Assembly: GCA_964404825.1 (NCBI GenBank)
Contig: CAYOLQ010000017.1
Location: 1-49,505 of the forward strand
DNA from: JACJXF01 sp964404825
Lineage (GTDB): Bacteria > Bacteroidota > Bacteroidia > Bacteroidales > GCA-2748055
Direction of reading: 5' to 3'
DNA: 49,505 nucleotides
Positions 9,137 to 17,545 of this stretch are shown here, piece after piece. The translations under genes were made by a program, and so were the position numbers. Position 1 is the stretch's first letter. Each line of letters starts with the position of its first letter. Under the pieces are notes generated by a model, which made no database searches, was not told the DNA's origin, and saw nothing but the letters and a program-made list of their open reading frames with translations.

Positions 9137-9236
9137 CTAAAAAAGAGGGGATTCAGGTGTGTCAGTGTTTGTAAAAATAAAACCGGCATTTCATGTCGCA
9201 AAAAAAATACTACTTTTAACCTGCAATTCCACCAAC

Positions 9237-10160
9237 ATGCAATTAATTTCCTTTTATATTCTTTATGGACTGATTTGGCTCCTAACCAGGTTACCCATGA
9301 AGATTCTGTATTTCCTGACAGACATAGTTTTTCTCCTGATATATTATGTAATTCCCTACCGCAAAAAACTTGTATTTAAAAATCTGAGAAATTCTTTTCC
9401 TGAATGGGATGAAAAGCAGGTAAAAAAAACTGCACGTCGCTTCTATCGCTTTTTCTGTGATTTTTTTATGGAATCGACAATTTTTATTTTTATGAAGGAA
9501 AAGGATGTTTTAGACCGTTTTCGTTATAAAAATCCGGAGCTTATCAACGAACTTCATTCCCGGGGTAAAAGCATCATTCTAATTTTCGGACATTATGCCA
9601 ACTGGGAATGGTCGGTAACCCTCCCCAAATACGTTAAACATAAGTGTCTTCCGGTTTATAAGCCTTTGCACAACCGATACTTTGACCGTATGTTTATAAA
9701 TACCCGGCAGCGCTTTGGTGCCGAAGTTGTTCCGGTTGAAAAGGTTCTCAGGGTACTCACAGAATATCAAAAAAGCAACACACTCAATATTTCATATTTT
9801 GCTGCAGACCAGAGGCCTCTCATGAAAAATATTCAATACTGGACAAGGCTTCTGCACCAGGATACACCTGTGGTTTTAGGTCCGGAAAAGCTGGCGAAAA
9901 AGCTCGATTCGGCTGTTGTTTTCTTCAATATTTCCAGGGTAAAAAGAGGGTATTATGAAAGTGAATTCACACTTATAACAGACGATCCCGGAAGTACCAA
10001 AGAATACGAGATTACCGAAAAGTTTTTGAAATTACTGGAAAATCAGATTACTACGGAACCCGCATACTGGCTCTGGACGCATAATCGCTGGAAACATAAT
10101 AAAGAAGAGTATTTCCGAAGGTACGGACACCGGGAAAGTATCAAACATCACGAAGCGTAA
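9237..10160 (+). CDS. Lipid A biosynthesis (LpxL/HtrB-type) acyltransferase
   Basis: The 307-residue product has an N-terminal membrane helix (ILYGLIWLLTRLP) and the LpxL-family acyltransferase core: catalytic GHYANWEW (His-x4-Glu) near residue 120, and the conserved AADQRP motif about 80 residues later. The family transfers a secondary acyl chain to lipid A at the inner face of the cytoplasmic membrane. The frame extends 26 codons upstream, but ATG 9237 gives the usual family N terminus (QLISFYILYGLIWLLTRLP), so I choose it. It is convergent with the tdk-murF operon downstream and divergent from a GT39-type transferase, in keeping with outer-membrane lipid work. Confidence 0.9.
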   Translation: MQLISFYILYGLIWLLTRLPMKILYFLTDIVFLLIYYVIPYRKKLVFKNLRNSFPEWDEKQVKKTARRFYRFFCDFFMESTIFIFMKEKDVLDRFRYKNPELINELHSRGKSIILIFGHYANWEWSVTLPKYVKHKCLPVYKPLHNRYFDRMFINTRQRFGAEVVPVEKVLRVLTEYQKSNTLNISYFAADQRPLMKNIQYWTRLLHQDTPVVLGPEKLAKKLDSAVVFFNISRVKRGYYESEFTLITDDPGSTKEYEITEKFLKLLENQITTEPAYWLWTHNRWKHNKEEYFRRYGHRESIKHHEA

Positions 10161-10194
10161 AATACTATTGGATTTCAGACACTGAAGCGAGCCA

Positions 10195-12075
10195 TCAGGG
10201 CTTGTGAATTATATTTAAATTCATTTCCCTGTGAATAAGTGTTTCTACATGAGTCAGTGTCTGATCAAAAGTAAAAATCTCCTCAACCCTCTTTCTTCCT
10301 TCTTTTCCCATTTTTATTCGCAGGTCACTGTTTTTTATTAATTCCTCTACCTTTTGACTCAGAGCATCAACGTTCAGACTTTCAACCAGAAATCCGGAAA
10401 CATTATTTTTCACAATTTCAGCTGAACTGCGTATATCAAAAGCAACCACAGGTTTTTTCTCTGCCATGGCCTCAACAAGAACATAACCAAATCCTTCATA
10501 CAAAGATGTAAGAATGAAAATATCGATACTCTGGTTAAATCTCCTGATATTGTCAACAAAACCGAGGAAAACTATTTCATCTTCAACTTTTAACTGGCGG
10601 GCAGCTTTCTGAAGTCTGGCTTCAAGTTTTCCGGTACCGGCAATCAGAATCCTGAACTTATATCCTTTGTCTTTCAATATTCTGGCAAGTTGCAGAAGGT
10701 AAATCTGACCTTTTTCTTCAGACAGACGCCCTGCATTTCCAATAATTATTTCTCCTTCTTTGCGTTTGTAGACTGTTTCAAATTTTTCATCGTTATATTT
10801 TTCAAGTTCTATTCCGTTATAAATAACGTTTATACGGTTTTCGTCTATCAGATTATTGTTTCGCAGGGTAATTGTTCTGCTTGTTTCTTCTGAGTTTGCA
10901 ATTACCTGGGTTATCACATTTTTGAAAAGATAGCGGTTCAGGATTGTGTTACGAATGGCAATGGCACTTCCCCTTCTGTAGATAATATTCTTAACCCCTG
11001 CTAATTTTGCAGCAATTCCCGCGGCTTTAAGATCAGATGAAAGATTTATAATAATGCAGCCTATTTTTTCCCTTTTGAAAAATCTGCTGAGACGAATGAG
11101 TTTTACCGGATTCAGAAAAGACAGATTAGAGATTGCAAACTCACGGTGTGGAATGGTTGTACTTGCAATTCTGCTGTAAAGTTCAGATTGTTCATTTGTT
11201 ACAACCAATACATTGTAATTTTTTACAAAGAGGTGCTCTGATACATCATAATGCCATTTTTCACCACCTCCCCAGGATATTGCTGAATTAAAAAAGCAAA
11301 TTCTGTCTCTTTCACTGAGTTCCTGCTCTCTTACAAGGTTCCTGAGTTTAATGTATTTCAGAAAAGTCTCATGTGCGGAATTCACGCTAATAACCAGGCC
11401 GAAAAAACCATCCATAAAACCTCGCTTTATGACATAATCACGAAAAAGTCTCCAGAGAGGATGGAATATTATGTTTATATAACTTGCTCTGCGGTTCTCC
11501 TTCAGATAGGCCTTTGCAACAATGGAACTAAATGAATTGATTTGCGCAATATGTTCATTTATGGAGTAATACGAATAGTGTAATAAATCACCTTTCAGGA
11601 ATTTCCGGGATGATCCTTTATCGAGTTTGAATTTATCGTGTGGATTTAGTCCACCCCACTTTCCCTTTGAGCGATCCCACAATCTCAGTTTTCGCGCAGG
11701 ATACCAGCTGGTGTGGCGTATCCATTTTCCACAGTAATTTGTTAAGCGGTTGAAATAATAACCATCGTATCTCCAGTCGCCCTTAACTTCGAGGATTGAT
11801 TTTTTTAAGCTTTCCGAAAGCTCTTCATCCGCATCGAGGGATAAAACATGAAGATAGGTTGCCTGTTCAATTGCCCAGTTTTTCTGTTCTATATGTCCGT
11901 TAAACTCGTGTTTTATAAAGCGGGCATTGTACTTTTTGCAAATTTCTTCTGTGGAATCGGTTGAAAAAGAATCGACGATAACTATCTCATCGGCAATATC
12001 TTTTACCGATTCAAGACATCGTCCGATATTCTTTTCCTCATTCAGAGTGATGATTACAACAGATAGTTTCTGCAT
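10195..12075 (-). CDS. Fused GT2-GT4 glycosyltransferase
   Basis: The 626-residue product combines two transferases. Residues 1 to about 255 are a GT2 domain of the WaaE/KdtX type (VVIITLNEEKNIGRCLESV, DSFSTDSTEE, LDADEEL), a family that adds a sugar to the LPS inner core. Residues from about 260 to 626 are a GT4 domain (SWGGGEKWH, then GNAGRLSEEKGQ, and the Glu-x7-Glu site EGFGYVLVEAMA). Both active-site motifs look intact, so it may add two sugars in sequence. It begins 10 bases after murF-alr and is the last gene of the tdk operon. Donors and acceptors cannot be read from the sequence; LPS core or O-glycan is most likely. Confidence 0.9.
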   Translation of the reverse strand: MQKLSVVIITLNEEKNIGRCLESVKDIADEIVIVDSFSTDSTEEICKKYNARFIKHEFNGHIEQKNWAIEQATYLHVLSLDADEELSESLKKSILEVKGDWRYDGYYFNRLTNYCGKWIRHTSWYPARKLRLWDRSKGKWGGLNPHDKFKLDKGSSRKFLKGDLLHYSYYSINEHIAQINSFSSIVAKAYLKENRRASYINIIFHPLWRLFRDYVIKRGFMDGFFGLVISVNSAHETFLKYIKLRNLVREQELSERDRICFFNSAISWGGGEKWHYDVSEHLFVKNYNVLVVTNEQSELYSRIASTTIPHREFAISNLSFLNPVKLIRLSRFFKREKIGCIIINLSSDLKAAGIAAKLAGVKNIIYRRGSAIAIRNTILNRYLFKNVITQVIANSEETSRTITLRNNNLIDENRINVIYNGIELEKYNDEKFETVYKRKEGEIIIGNAGRLSEEKGQIYLLQLARILKDKGYKFRILIAGTGKLEARLQKAARQLKVEDEIVFLGFVDNIRRFNQSIDIFILTSLYEGFGYVLVEAMAEKKPVVAFDIRSSAEIVKNNVSGFLVESLNVDALSQKVEELIKNSDLRIKMGKEGRKRVEEIFTFDQTLTHVETLIHREMNLNIIHKP

Positions 12076-12085
12076 CGCTTAAAAT

Positions 12086-14539
12086 TTATTCCTGAAAGTA
12101 TATTCGTTTAACCCTTTCGGAAATTCCTGTTAGAATTTCATACGGTATTGTTTCTGAAGCCGTTGCAATTATTTGTACCGGATGCTCCTTCCCAAAGATA
12201 ATAACTTCATCGCCTGCTTTCGCTTCGGTTCCGGTAATATCAATCATGCACATGTCCATACAAATGTTCCCTACTGTTGGTACTTGTTTGCCGGCTACAA
12301 GAAAACTGCCCTTACCATTACCCAGACTCCTTGGAAGGCCATCGGCGTAGCCAACCGGAATAGTGGCTATTTTACTTTTCGCTCCGAGATACCCTTTGCG
12401 GCTATATCCGATACTTGTACCCTGTTCCAGTTCACGAACCTGTGAGATACTGGTTTTAAATGTACTTACCTCAACCAGCTGTTCGCGGAAATTCCCGCTT
12501 ACACCGTACAATCCGATTCCAAGTCGTATCATATCCATTTGATCTTCAGGAAACCTCTCAATTCCGGCAGAATTCAGAATATGAACCATAAAATCGCCCG
12601 GAATCAGCTTTTTCAGTTTTGCAATCATCATTCTGAAATTTGCTATTTGTCTGAGGGTGAAATCGTCATGCTCTGCCTCGTCACTTGCTGCCAGGTGGGA
12701 AAAAACCGAAACGAGTTTGAAACGCCCTGAATTCAATTCCAAAGCCAGCTCGTCGAGTTCATTTTCAAAAAATCCAAGCCGGTGCATTCCGGTATCAAGT
12801 TTTATGTGAACCGGATAGTCGGTGATATCATTCTTTTCAAGAAACCGGGCCAATTCCATGAGACCGTCAAAACTATAAATTTCCGGCTGCAAGCCATATT
12901 CCACAAGGGATTTAAAATTTCCTGATTCAGGATTCATAACCATTATGGGCAATGAAATTCCATTGGAACGCAGATCTATTCCTTCGTCAATATAGGCAAC
13001 CGCGAGGTATTCAACCTTGTGGAACTGAAGGAGGCTGGCGATTTCAAAACTTCCACTTCCATACGAGAATGCTTTGACCATAGCCATAATGCGGGTACCG
13101 GGTTTCAGCAGACTGCGGTAGAAGTTCAGGTTCTGAACCATTGCATTCAGGTTTATTTCCATTACAGTCTGATGTGTCCTGAACTGCAGTTCCCGTGAGA
13201 TCTTTTCAAAACCGAATTTTCTGGCACCTTTTACCAGAATGGCTTCATCTCTGAAACTCAGCATGCCTGATGCACGGAGAAATGCAGCTGTGTTCTCAAA
13301 AAACAGGGATGTATCGGGAAACAGCGACTGCATTTTCATTATTGAGGGCCCGATCCCGATAAAACGGCTTACTTCTTTTTCAGCAATCATGGCGGCAACC
13401 TCGGCATACAGGTCTTCATCGGTGCGACCACTCTGAAGAATATCGGAAAGAATAAGCGTCCGGCGTTTATGTTGTTTTTGACGAAGCAAAAGGTCCAGCG
13501 CATTTGCGAGGGAAGCCAGATCGGAATTATAGGTATCGCTTATAAGTGTTGAAGAATGAATACCTTTCAGAAATTCAAGGCGCATTTCTACCGGTTCAAT
13601 CTCCGATAAAGCATTTTTCACAAATTCATCAGAATATCCGAGATGAAAAAGCAGAACCGCAACGTGCATGGCATTTTCAAGAGATGCGTGATCATGAAAC
13701 GGGATGCGGATTTTGTTTTTCTTCTGACCTGATAAGCTGAAATGTATACCATCTGGCAGGTCATTAACTTCACTAACAACAAAATCCGATTCCGGATTTC
13801 TTCCCCAGCACAGAAATTTCTTTTCGGGAAATTCTTTTCTCAGGATTGAATGAATGTCCTCGTGATCGCGGCAATAAATTATTGTTGCGGAGTGAACAAA
13901 AAGTCTGATTTTTTCGAAGAGTTTTTCATAGGGGGATGAAAAATTTTCCTGATGTGCCTCGCCCAGGTTAGTAATTATGCCGGTTTCGGGTGATAAAATC
14001 CTTTCAATACGCACCATTTCACCGGGTTTTGAAATACCGGCCTCGAGAACGGCTATCTCATCGCGCTCACGAATCATCAGAGCTGATAGAGGAACACCAA
14101 CCTGTGAGTTATACGAGCGGGGACTCCGGAATACCGGCAGGGAATCTCTGAGGGACTGGTAAATCCACTCTTTCACAATTGTTTTTCCGTTTGAACCTGT
14201 AATCCCTATCATACGTGCGTTTGAGTGAGCACGGTGCCAGGCAGCCAGCGTTTGCAATGCATTCAGAGTGTCATCAACAAGAATCCAGTTAACTTTTTTT
14301 TCTGTTTTCGGAGGATCGAAATCGTTGTTAACCAGAAACACATCAACTCCGGCAGATATCAGTTCACGGACAAAGAAATGTCCATCGTGTCTTTCTCCCC
14401 TGATAGCTATAAAAGCTGTATTCATTGGGTTCGATAATGTTCTGCTATCGATGGAGAACCGTTCGATGCTACGATTTTGATCCCCCGAGAGAGAGCCTGA
14501 AACTATTTTCGATATCTGAGAGAGGGAATAAGCCAACAT
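12086..14539 (-). CDS. murF-alr: MurF-alanine racemase fusion
   Basis: The 817-residue bifunctional enzyme joins UDP-MurNAc-tripeptide:D-Ala-D-Ala ligase to alanine racemase, a fusion known in Bacteroidota. The ligase half (to about residue 450) has the ATP loop GITGSNGKTIVKEW and the LEAGISKPGEM motif. The racemase half shows the PLP lysine in MAMVKAFSYG (near 487), GMHRLGF, and the second catalytic tyrosine in SIGYSRKGY, followed by GNICMDMCMID. The frame runs 23 codons further upstream into tdk, but the ATG at 14539 lies directly behind the tdk stop (TAGCATG) with AGGAGG 11 bases before it, so that start is chosen. Together with ddl at 43926 it covers D-Ala synthesis and its use in peptidoglycan. 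Confidence 0.96.
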   Translation of the reverse strand: MLAYSLSQISKIVSGSLSGDQNRSIERFSIDSRTLSNPMNTAFIAIRGERHDGHFFVRELISAGVDVFLVNNDFDPPKTEKKVNWILVDDTLNALQTLAAWHRAHSNARMIGITGSNGKTIVKEWIYQSLRDSLPVFRSPRSYNSQVGVPLSALMIRERDEIAVLEAGISKPGEMVRIERILSPETGIITNLGEAHQENFSSPYEKLFEKIRLFVHSATIIYCRDHEDIHSILRKEFPEKKFLCWGRNPESDFVVSEVNDLPDGIHFSLSGQKKNKIRIPFHDHASLENAMHVAVLLFHLGYSDEFVKNALSEIEPVEMRLEFLKGIHSSTLISDTYNSDLASLANALDLLLRQKQHKRRTLILSDILQSGRTDEDLYAEVAAMIAEKEVSRFIGIGPSIMKMQSLFPDTSLFFENTAAFLRASGMLSFRDEAILVKGARKFGFEKISRELQFRTHQTVMEINLNAMVQNLNFYRSLLKPGTRIMAMVKAFSYGSGSFEIASLLQFHKVEYLAVAYIDEGIDLRSNGISLPIMVMNPESGNFKSLVEYGLQPEIYSFDGLMELARFLEKNDITDYPVHIKLDTGMHRLGFFENELDELALELNSGRFKLVSVFSHLAASDEAEHDDFTLRQIANFRMMIAKLKKLIPGDFMVHILNSAGIERFPEDQMDMIRLGIGLYGVSGNFREQLVEVSTFKTSISQVRELEQGTSIGYSRKGYLGAKSKIATIPVGYADGLPRSLGNGKGSFLVAGKQVPTVGNICMDMCMIDITGTEAKAGDEVIIFGKEHPVQIIATASETIPYEILTGISERVKRIYFQE

Positions 14540-14540
14540 G

Positions 14541-15140
14541 CTAGGTCTTTCCTCCTTTCGTTTGTCTGGCAAAAGATTTGGAAAAACAATAACGGCAGAG
14601 AGGTTCATACATATCTGTTTCGCCCAGTACTACAAGCTTATCGCCTGAACCCGTGCGATGTGAGTGGTTGGCAAGGTTTCCGCATTTTACGCAGATTGCA
14701 TGCACTTTGGTAACATATTCTGCTGTAGCCATGAGTGCGGGAATAGGTCCGAACGGTCTGCCAAGATAATCCATATCGAGTCCGGCCACTATAACCCGGA
14801 TACCCTGAGAAGCAAGTTTGTTACATACTTCGATAAGGCCCATATCAAAAAACTGTGCTTCATCGATTCCAACGACTTCCACATCCGAAGTGAGTAAAAG
14901 AAGCGCAGCAGATGTTTCAACGGGTGTGGAGAGAATTGTATTTTCGTCGTGTGAAACCACCTCAACAGCCGAATAGCGGGTATCGACCTTAGGTTTAAAA
15001 ATTTCAACTTTTTGTTTCGCAAATTTTGCCCGTTTCAGGCGACGGATAAGCTCTTCCGTTTTTCCCGAAAACATGGAACCGCAGACTACTTCTATCCAGC
15101 CTCTCTTTTCACTCCGGTTTATGGAATTTTCAAGGAACAT
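14541..15140 (-). CDS. tdk: Thymidine kinase
   Basis: The 199-residue type II thymidine kinase phosphorylates thymidine for dTMP salvage. It has the P-loop GSMFSGKTEELIRRL, the Walker B-like GIDEAQFFD, the substrate loop, and two CxxC zinc-binding pairs (CVKC and CRYC) in the C-terminal lasso domain. Length and motifs are normal. It is the first gene of a minus-strand operon; its stop codon abuts the start of murF-alr. Confidence 0.96.
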   Translation of the reverse strand: MFLENSINRSEKRGWIEVVCGSMFSGKTEELIRRLKRAKFAKQKVEIFKPKVDTRYSAVEVVSHDENTILSTPVETSAALLLLTSDVEVVGIDEAQFFDMGLIEVCNKLASQGIRVIVAGLDMDYLGRPFGPIPALMATAEYVTKVHAICVKCGNLANHSHRTGSGDKLVVLGETDMYEPLCRYCFSKSFARQTKGGKT

Positions 15141-15413
15141 TTCTTAAGGAATTAGTCTGTAGGTTGAATAACTGAATCCTTTTGGAGTAATGGTCCACAA
15201 GAGCGGTAAATTCATAAAACAGAGTCTGTTTTTATTTATTGGATATTTTGTCATTTCAGATAAATGTCGTAATCATTTTCCATATCCGGTTTTCTCCATC
15301 AGAATAATCAGGCTTGCAACCCGTTGCTCTTCCATTTAAAAACCCGGAGAAGCAGTAAAGATATTAATAATAATATAGCTATTTTTGTACAAGGATAACC
15401 AATTCAACTAATT
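15141..15413. other. Intergenic region between divergent tdk and an unknown gene
   Basis: No coding sequence seen. The only clear signal is the TATTTTTG box at 15380-15387 for the plus-strand gene. No good minus-strand box was found for tdk. Confidence 0.5.
15380..15387 (+). promoter_or_regulatory. Putative -7 box (TATTTTTG)
   Basis: Exact TAnnTTTG match 26 bases before the ATG at 15414; no -33 TTG found. Confidence 0.5.
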
Positions 15414-16103
15414 ATGGAGTATAAAACCACCCTGGAAATTGTAACTAAAGATATACAAGATATAGAAAAGTTAGTAAGCAATTTCAAAAATTATTCCAGA
15501 ATACCCAATATTGAATTAGACCTGGCTCTGTCGCGTTTACGCAACGTTTATGATTTACTTCTGATGTTTAAGGCAGACGGTGAATCCAATCCTGTCAGGG
15601 AAGTTCCGGTGGCCGATAAAAAATCAGCAGATCCCATGCCGGTTGCAGAAACACCGGTAACATCGAAGCATGAAACTGTGAATGCAGCACCTTCAGAACC
15701 TAAGGAAATCATTGCTGATTTACCTCAAAAACCTGCACCGGCAGCACCAGAAGTTGAAAAAACCACGGAGAATTTAAAAGTCGGTGAAGAGAAAAAATTC
15801 GTAAACGAAAAATTAGGCGAACAAAACGTAAAGAAAGATATCTCATCAAAACATCAGGCTCAGCCCATAAAGAGTATTGCAGGAAGTCTTGGGATAAATG
15901 ACAAATTTTACTTTATCCGTGAACTTTTTGCCGGAAATGCAGAGTTGTTCCGACAGACAATGGCAGATCTGGATGAATCGCATAATTTCAATGATGCCTT
16001 TACCCTGCTGATAAACCGGTTTCAATGGGATATGGAAAGTGAACCGGTTCAGATGCTCCTGAATCTGGTTCGGAGAAAATTTATTACTTCATCAAATGAG
16101 TAA
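15414..16103 (+). CDS. Conserved Bacteroidota protein of unknown function
   Basis: The 229-residue product has three parts: an N-terminal helical segment (1-60, IEKLVSNFKNYSRIPNIELD), a central low-complexity linker rich in Pro, Ala, Glu and Lys (about 62-155), and a C-terminal helical domain (about 160-225, GINDKFYFIRELFAGNAELF and later NRFQWDMESEPVQMLLNLV). The C-terminal block is of a kind I associate with Bacteroidota proteins of unknown function. No signal peptide or membrane helix is seen, so it should be cytoplasmic. Its stop overlaps the rsmI start by 8 bases (ATGAGTAA), so translation of the two is probably coupled, hinting at a link to ribosome maturation, but this is inference. 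Confidence 0.8.
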   Translation: MEYKTTLEIVTKDIQDIEKLVSNFKNYSRIPNIELDLALSRLRNVYDLLLMFKADGESNPVREVPVADKKSADPMPVAETPVTSKHETVNAAPSEPKEIIADLPQKPAPAAPEVEKTTENLKVGEEKKFVNEKLGEQNVKKDISSKHQAQPIKSIAGSLGINDKFYFIRELFAGNAELFRQTMADLDESHNFNDAFTLLINRFQWDMESEPVQMLLNLVRRKFITSSNE

Positions 16104-16770
16104 ACTCTATCTGGTTCCTACTCCCATCGGTAACCTGCAGGATATGACTTTCAGGGCTATTGAAATTCTGAAAAGCTGTGATCATATTCTGGCAGAAGAT
16201 ACCCGGAAAACTATTTTTCTTCTCAAACATTTCGGTATCGAAAAATCCGTACGCTCGCATCATAAATTTAACGAGCATAAGAGTTTGAATTTTGTGATTC
16301 AGGATTTACTTGCCGGGCAGACGATTGCACTTGTAAGCGATGCCGGCACACCCGGTATTTCCGATCCCGGTTTTCTTCTGGTAAGGGAGTGTCTGAGAAA
16401 CAATATTCCTGTTGAGTGCCTGCCGGGAGCCACCGCACTTATTCCGGCCCTGGTAAATTCAGGATTACCTGCCGATCGGTTTTGTTTCGAGGGATTTCTC
16501 CCACAGAAAAAAGGAAGAATGAAAAAACTTCAGGAATTGAAAGATGAATCCCGTACAATGGTATTTTACGAATCGCCCTACCGCCTGATTAAAACCCTTG
16601 AACAGTTTATTGAAACATTCGGAGAGGAAAGGATTTGTTCTGTTTCTAGGGAACTCAGCAAGATTTACGAAGAAAACAAACAGGGCCCGCTTTCTGAGGT
16701 GCTGGCTCATTTTAAGGATAAGGCTATTAAGGGTGAGATTGTTATTGTTCTGGCGGGTTTGAATCAATAA
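16096..16770 (+). CDS. rsmI: 16S rRNA (cytidine1402-2'-O)-methyltransferase RsmI
   Basis: The 224-residue protein has the tetrapyrrole-methylase fold of RsmI: PTPIGNLQDMTFRAIEIL at the N terminus, ILAEDTRKT, the SAM-binding SDAGTPGISDPG near residue 80, LPGATALIPALVNSGLP, and FYESPYRL in the C-terminal half. RsmI 2'-O-methylates C1402 in the decoding centre of 16S rRNA. Slightly shorter than E. coli RsmI, missing only the far C-terminal extension, as usual in Bacteroidota. Start is fixed by the ATGAGTAA overlap with the preceding gene. Confidence 0.96.
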   Translation: MSKLYLVPTPIGNLQDMTFRAIEILKSCDHILAEDTRKTIFLLKHFGIEKSVRSHHKFNEHKSLNFVIQDLLAGQTIALVSDAGTPGISDPGFLLVRECLRNNIPVECLPGATALIPALVNSGLPADRFCFEGFLPQKKGRMKKLQELKDESRTMVFYESPYRLIKTLEQFIETFGEERICSVSRELSKIYEENKQGPLSEVLAHFKDKAIKGEIVIVLAGLNQ

Positions 16771-16885
16771 ATCATCCCGGCCTTTACCCACAAGTCCCGA
16801 TGTACATCGGGATCGCGGCCATTTTTTCGGGCCACCGCGCTTTACTCCTTCTTAAAGTTGAAATCTCTCGTTTAAATTTTCTGAA
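16770..16885. repeat. Intergenic repeat, copy 1
   Basis: Bases 16770-16841 are identical to 23277-23348, and similarity continues with scattered differences for about 40-50 bases more. It contains the perfect palindrome TCCCGATGTACATCGGGA and GC-rich CGGCC/GGCCG blocks. It begins at the rsmI stop codon, so it could also act as a 3' end structure. No coding sequence. Confidence 0.85.
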
Positions 16886-16940
16886 TAATAAGGATTACAA
16901 ATGAAAAAAAGTTCTCTTTTGGCTAAAAGCTTTTTCTACT

Positions 16941-16956
16941 TGTCCGATATCGGACA
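16941..16956. promoter_or_regulatory. 16-bp perfect palindrome TGTCCGATATCGGACA
   Basis: A complete inverted repeat in otherwise AT-rich DNA, centred about 130 bases upstream of the predicted start of the sigma-54-like promoter at 17054. Position and symmetry fit an enhancer site for a dimeric activator; identity of the binder is unknown. Confidence 0.55.
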
Positions 16957-17053
16957 CTTTATGTACCCTTACGTTCAGTTTTAACTTTTCTTAGCATTCT
17001 GAGAATTCAAAGGAATACTTGTATTTAATTGTTTTTGTGTTACTTATGGAGTT

Positions 17054-17069
17054 TGGCACAGATAATGTT
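17054..17069 (+). promoter_or_regulatory. Candidate sigma-54 promoter
   Basis: TGGCAC-AGATA-ATGTT matches the sigma-54 pattern TGGCAC-N5-TTGCW at all six -24 positions, keeps GG and the following G at the right spacing (GG-N10-G), but has GT where GC is expected at -12. Predicted transcription start about 17079, 28 bases before the ATG at 17107. Confidence 0.4.
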
Positions 17070-17106
17070 TATTGCCTTCCAACAGTAACAATTAAAAATT
17101 AAACAA

Positions 17107-17526
17107 ATGAAAACAAGTAACAAAACCAACAGCAGATTATTCGTAATCACAGCCGCTATAGTGGTTATGAGCCTTGTAAGTACTAACATCTCAGCACAAA
17201 AAGCTTTTAACGATAATTCACTTGCATATATCAGTAAGAATTTACTTTCGAACAGCAAAAAAGAAATAACTAATGCAGTAATCAAAACCAATGCGGATTA
17301 TTCTGACTGGACTGAAGAAACCCTTGAGGACTGGATGAAGAATCCCGCTGACTGGAAGACAAACAACAGTTCTGAATTTACAGAAGAAGTTGATTTTGAA
17401 GAACAGGAAATGGTGCTGGAAGACTGGATGATGAAAACCAACTGGAGTGAAAACAGCTTAATGGAAGAAGAACTGGAAATTGAAGATTGGATGAACAATC
17501 CTGACGAATGGAATACTGTAAAATAA
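17107..17526 (+). CDS. Small secreted acidic Trp-rich protein with LEDWM repeats
   Basis: The 139-residue product begins with a signal peptide (LFVITAAIVVMSLVSTNISA, cleavage near Ala30-Gln31). The mature C-terminal half is strongly acidic and carries three copies of a short motif: LEDWM at 73-77, LEDWM at 104-108 and IEDWM at 125-129, the first and last followed by NP-x-x-W. Seven tryptophans fall within residues 68-135. I recognise no enzyme family. It probably acts in the periplasm or at the cell surface. The gene is monocistronic and has its own regulatory region with a 16-bp palindrome and a sigma-54-like promoter, which suggests tightly controlled, possibly stress-linked expression (inference). 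Confidence 0.8.
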   Translation: MKTSNKTNSRLFVITAAIVVMSLVSTNISAQKAFNDNSLAYISKNLLSNSKKEITNAVIKTNADYSDWTEETLEDWMKNPADWKTNNSSEFTEEVDFEEQEMVLEDWMMKTNWSENSLMEEELEIEDWMNNPDEWNTVK

Positions 17527-17545
17527 GTATAAACCAGTAATACGA

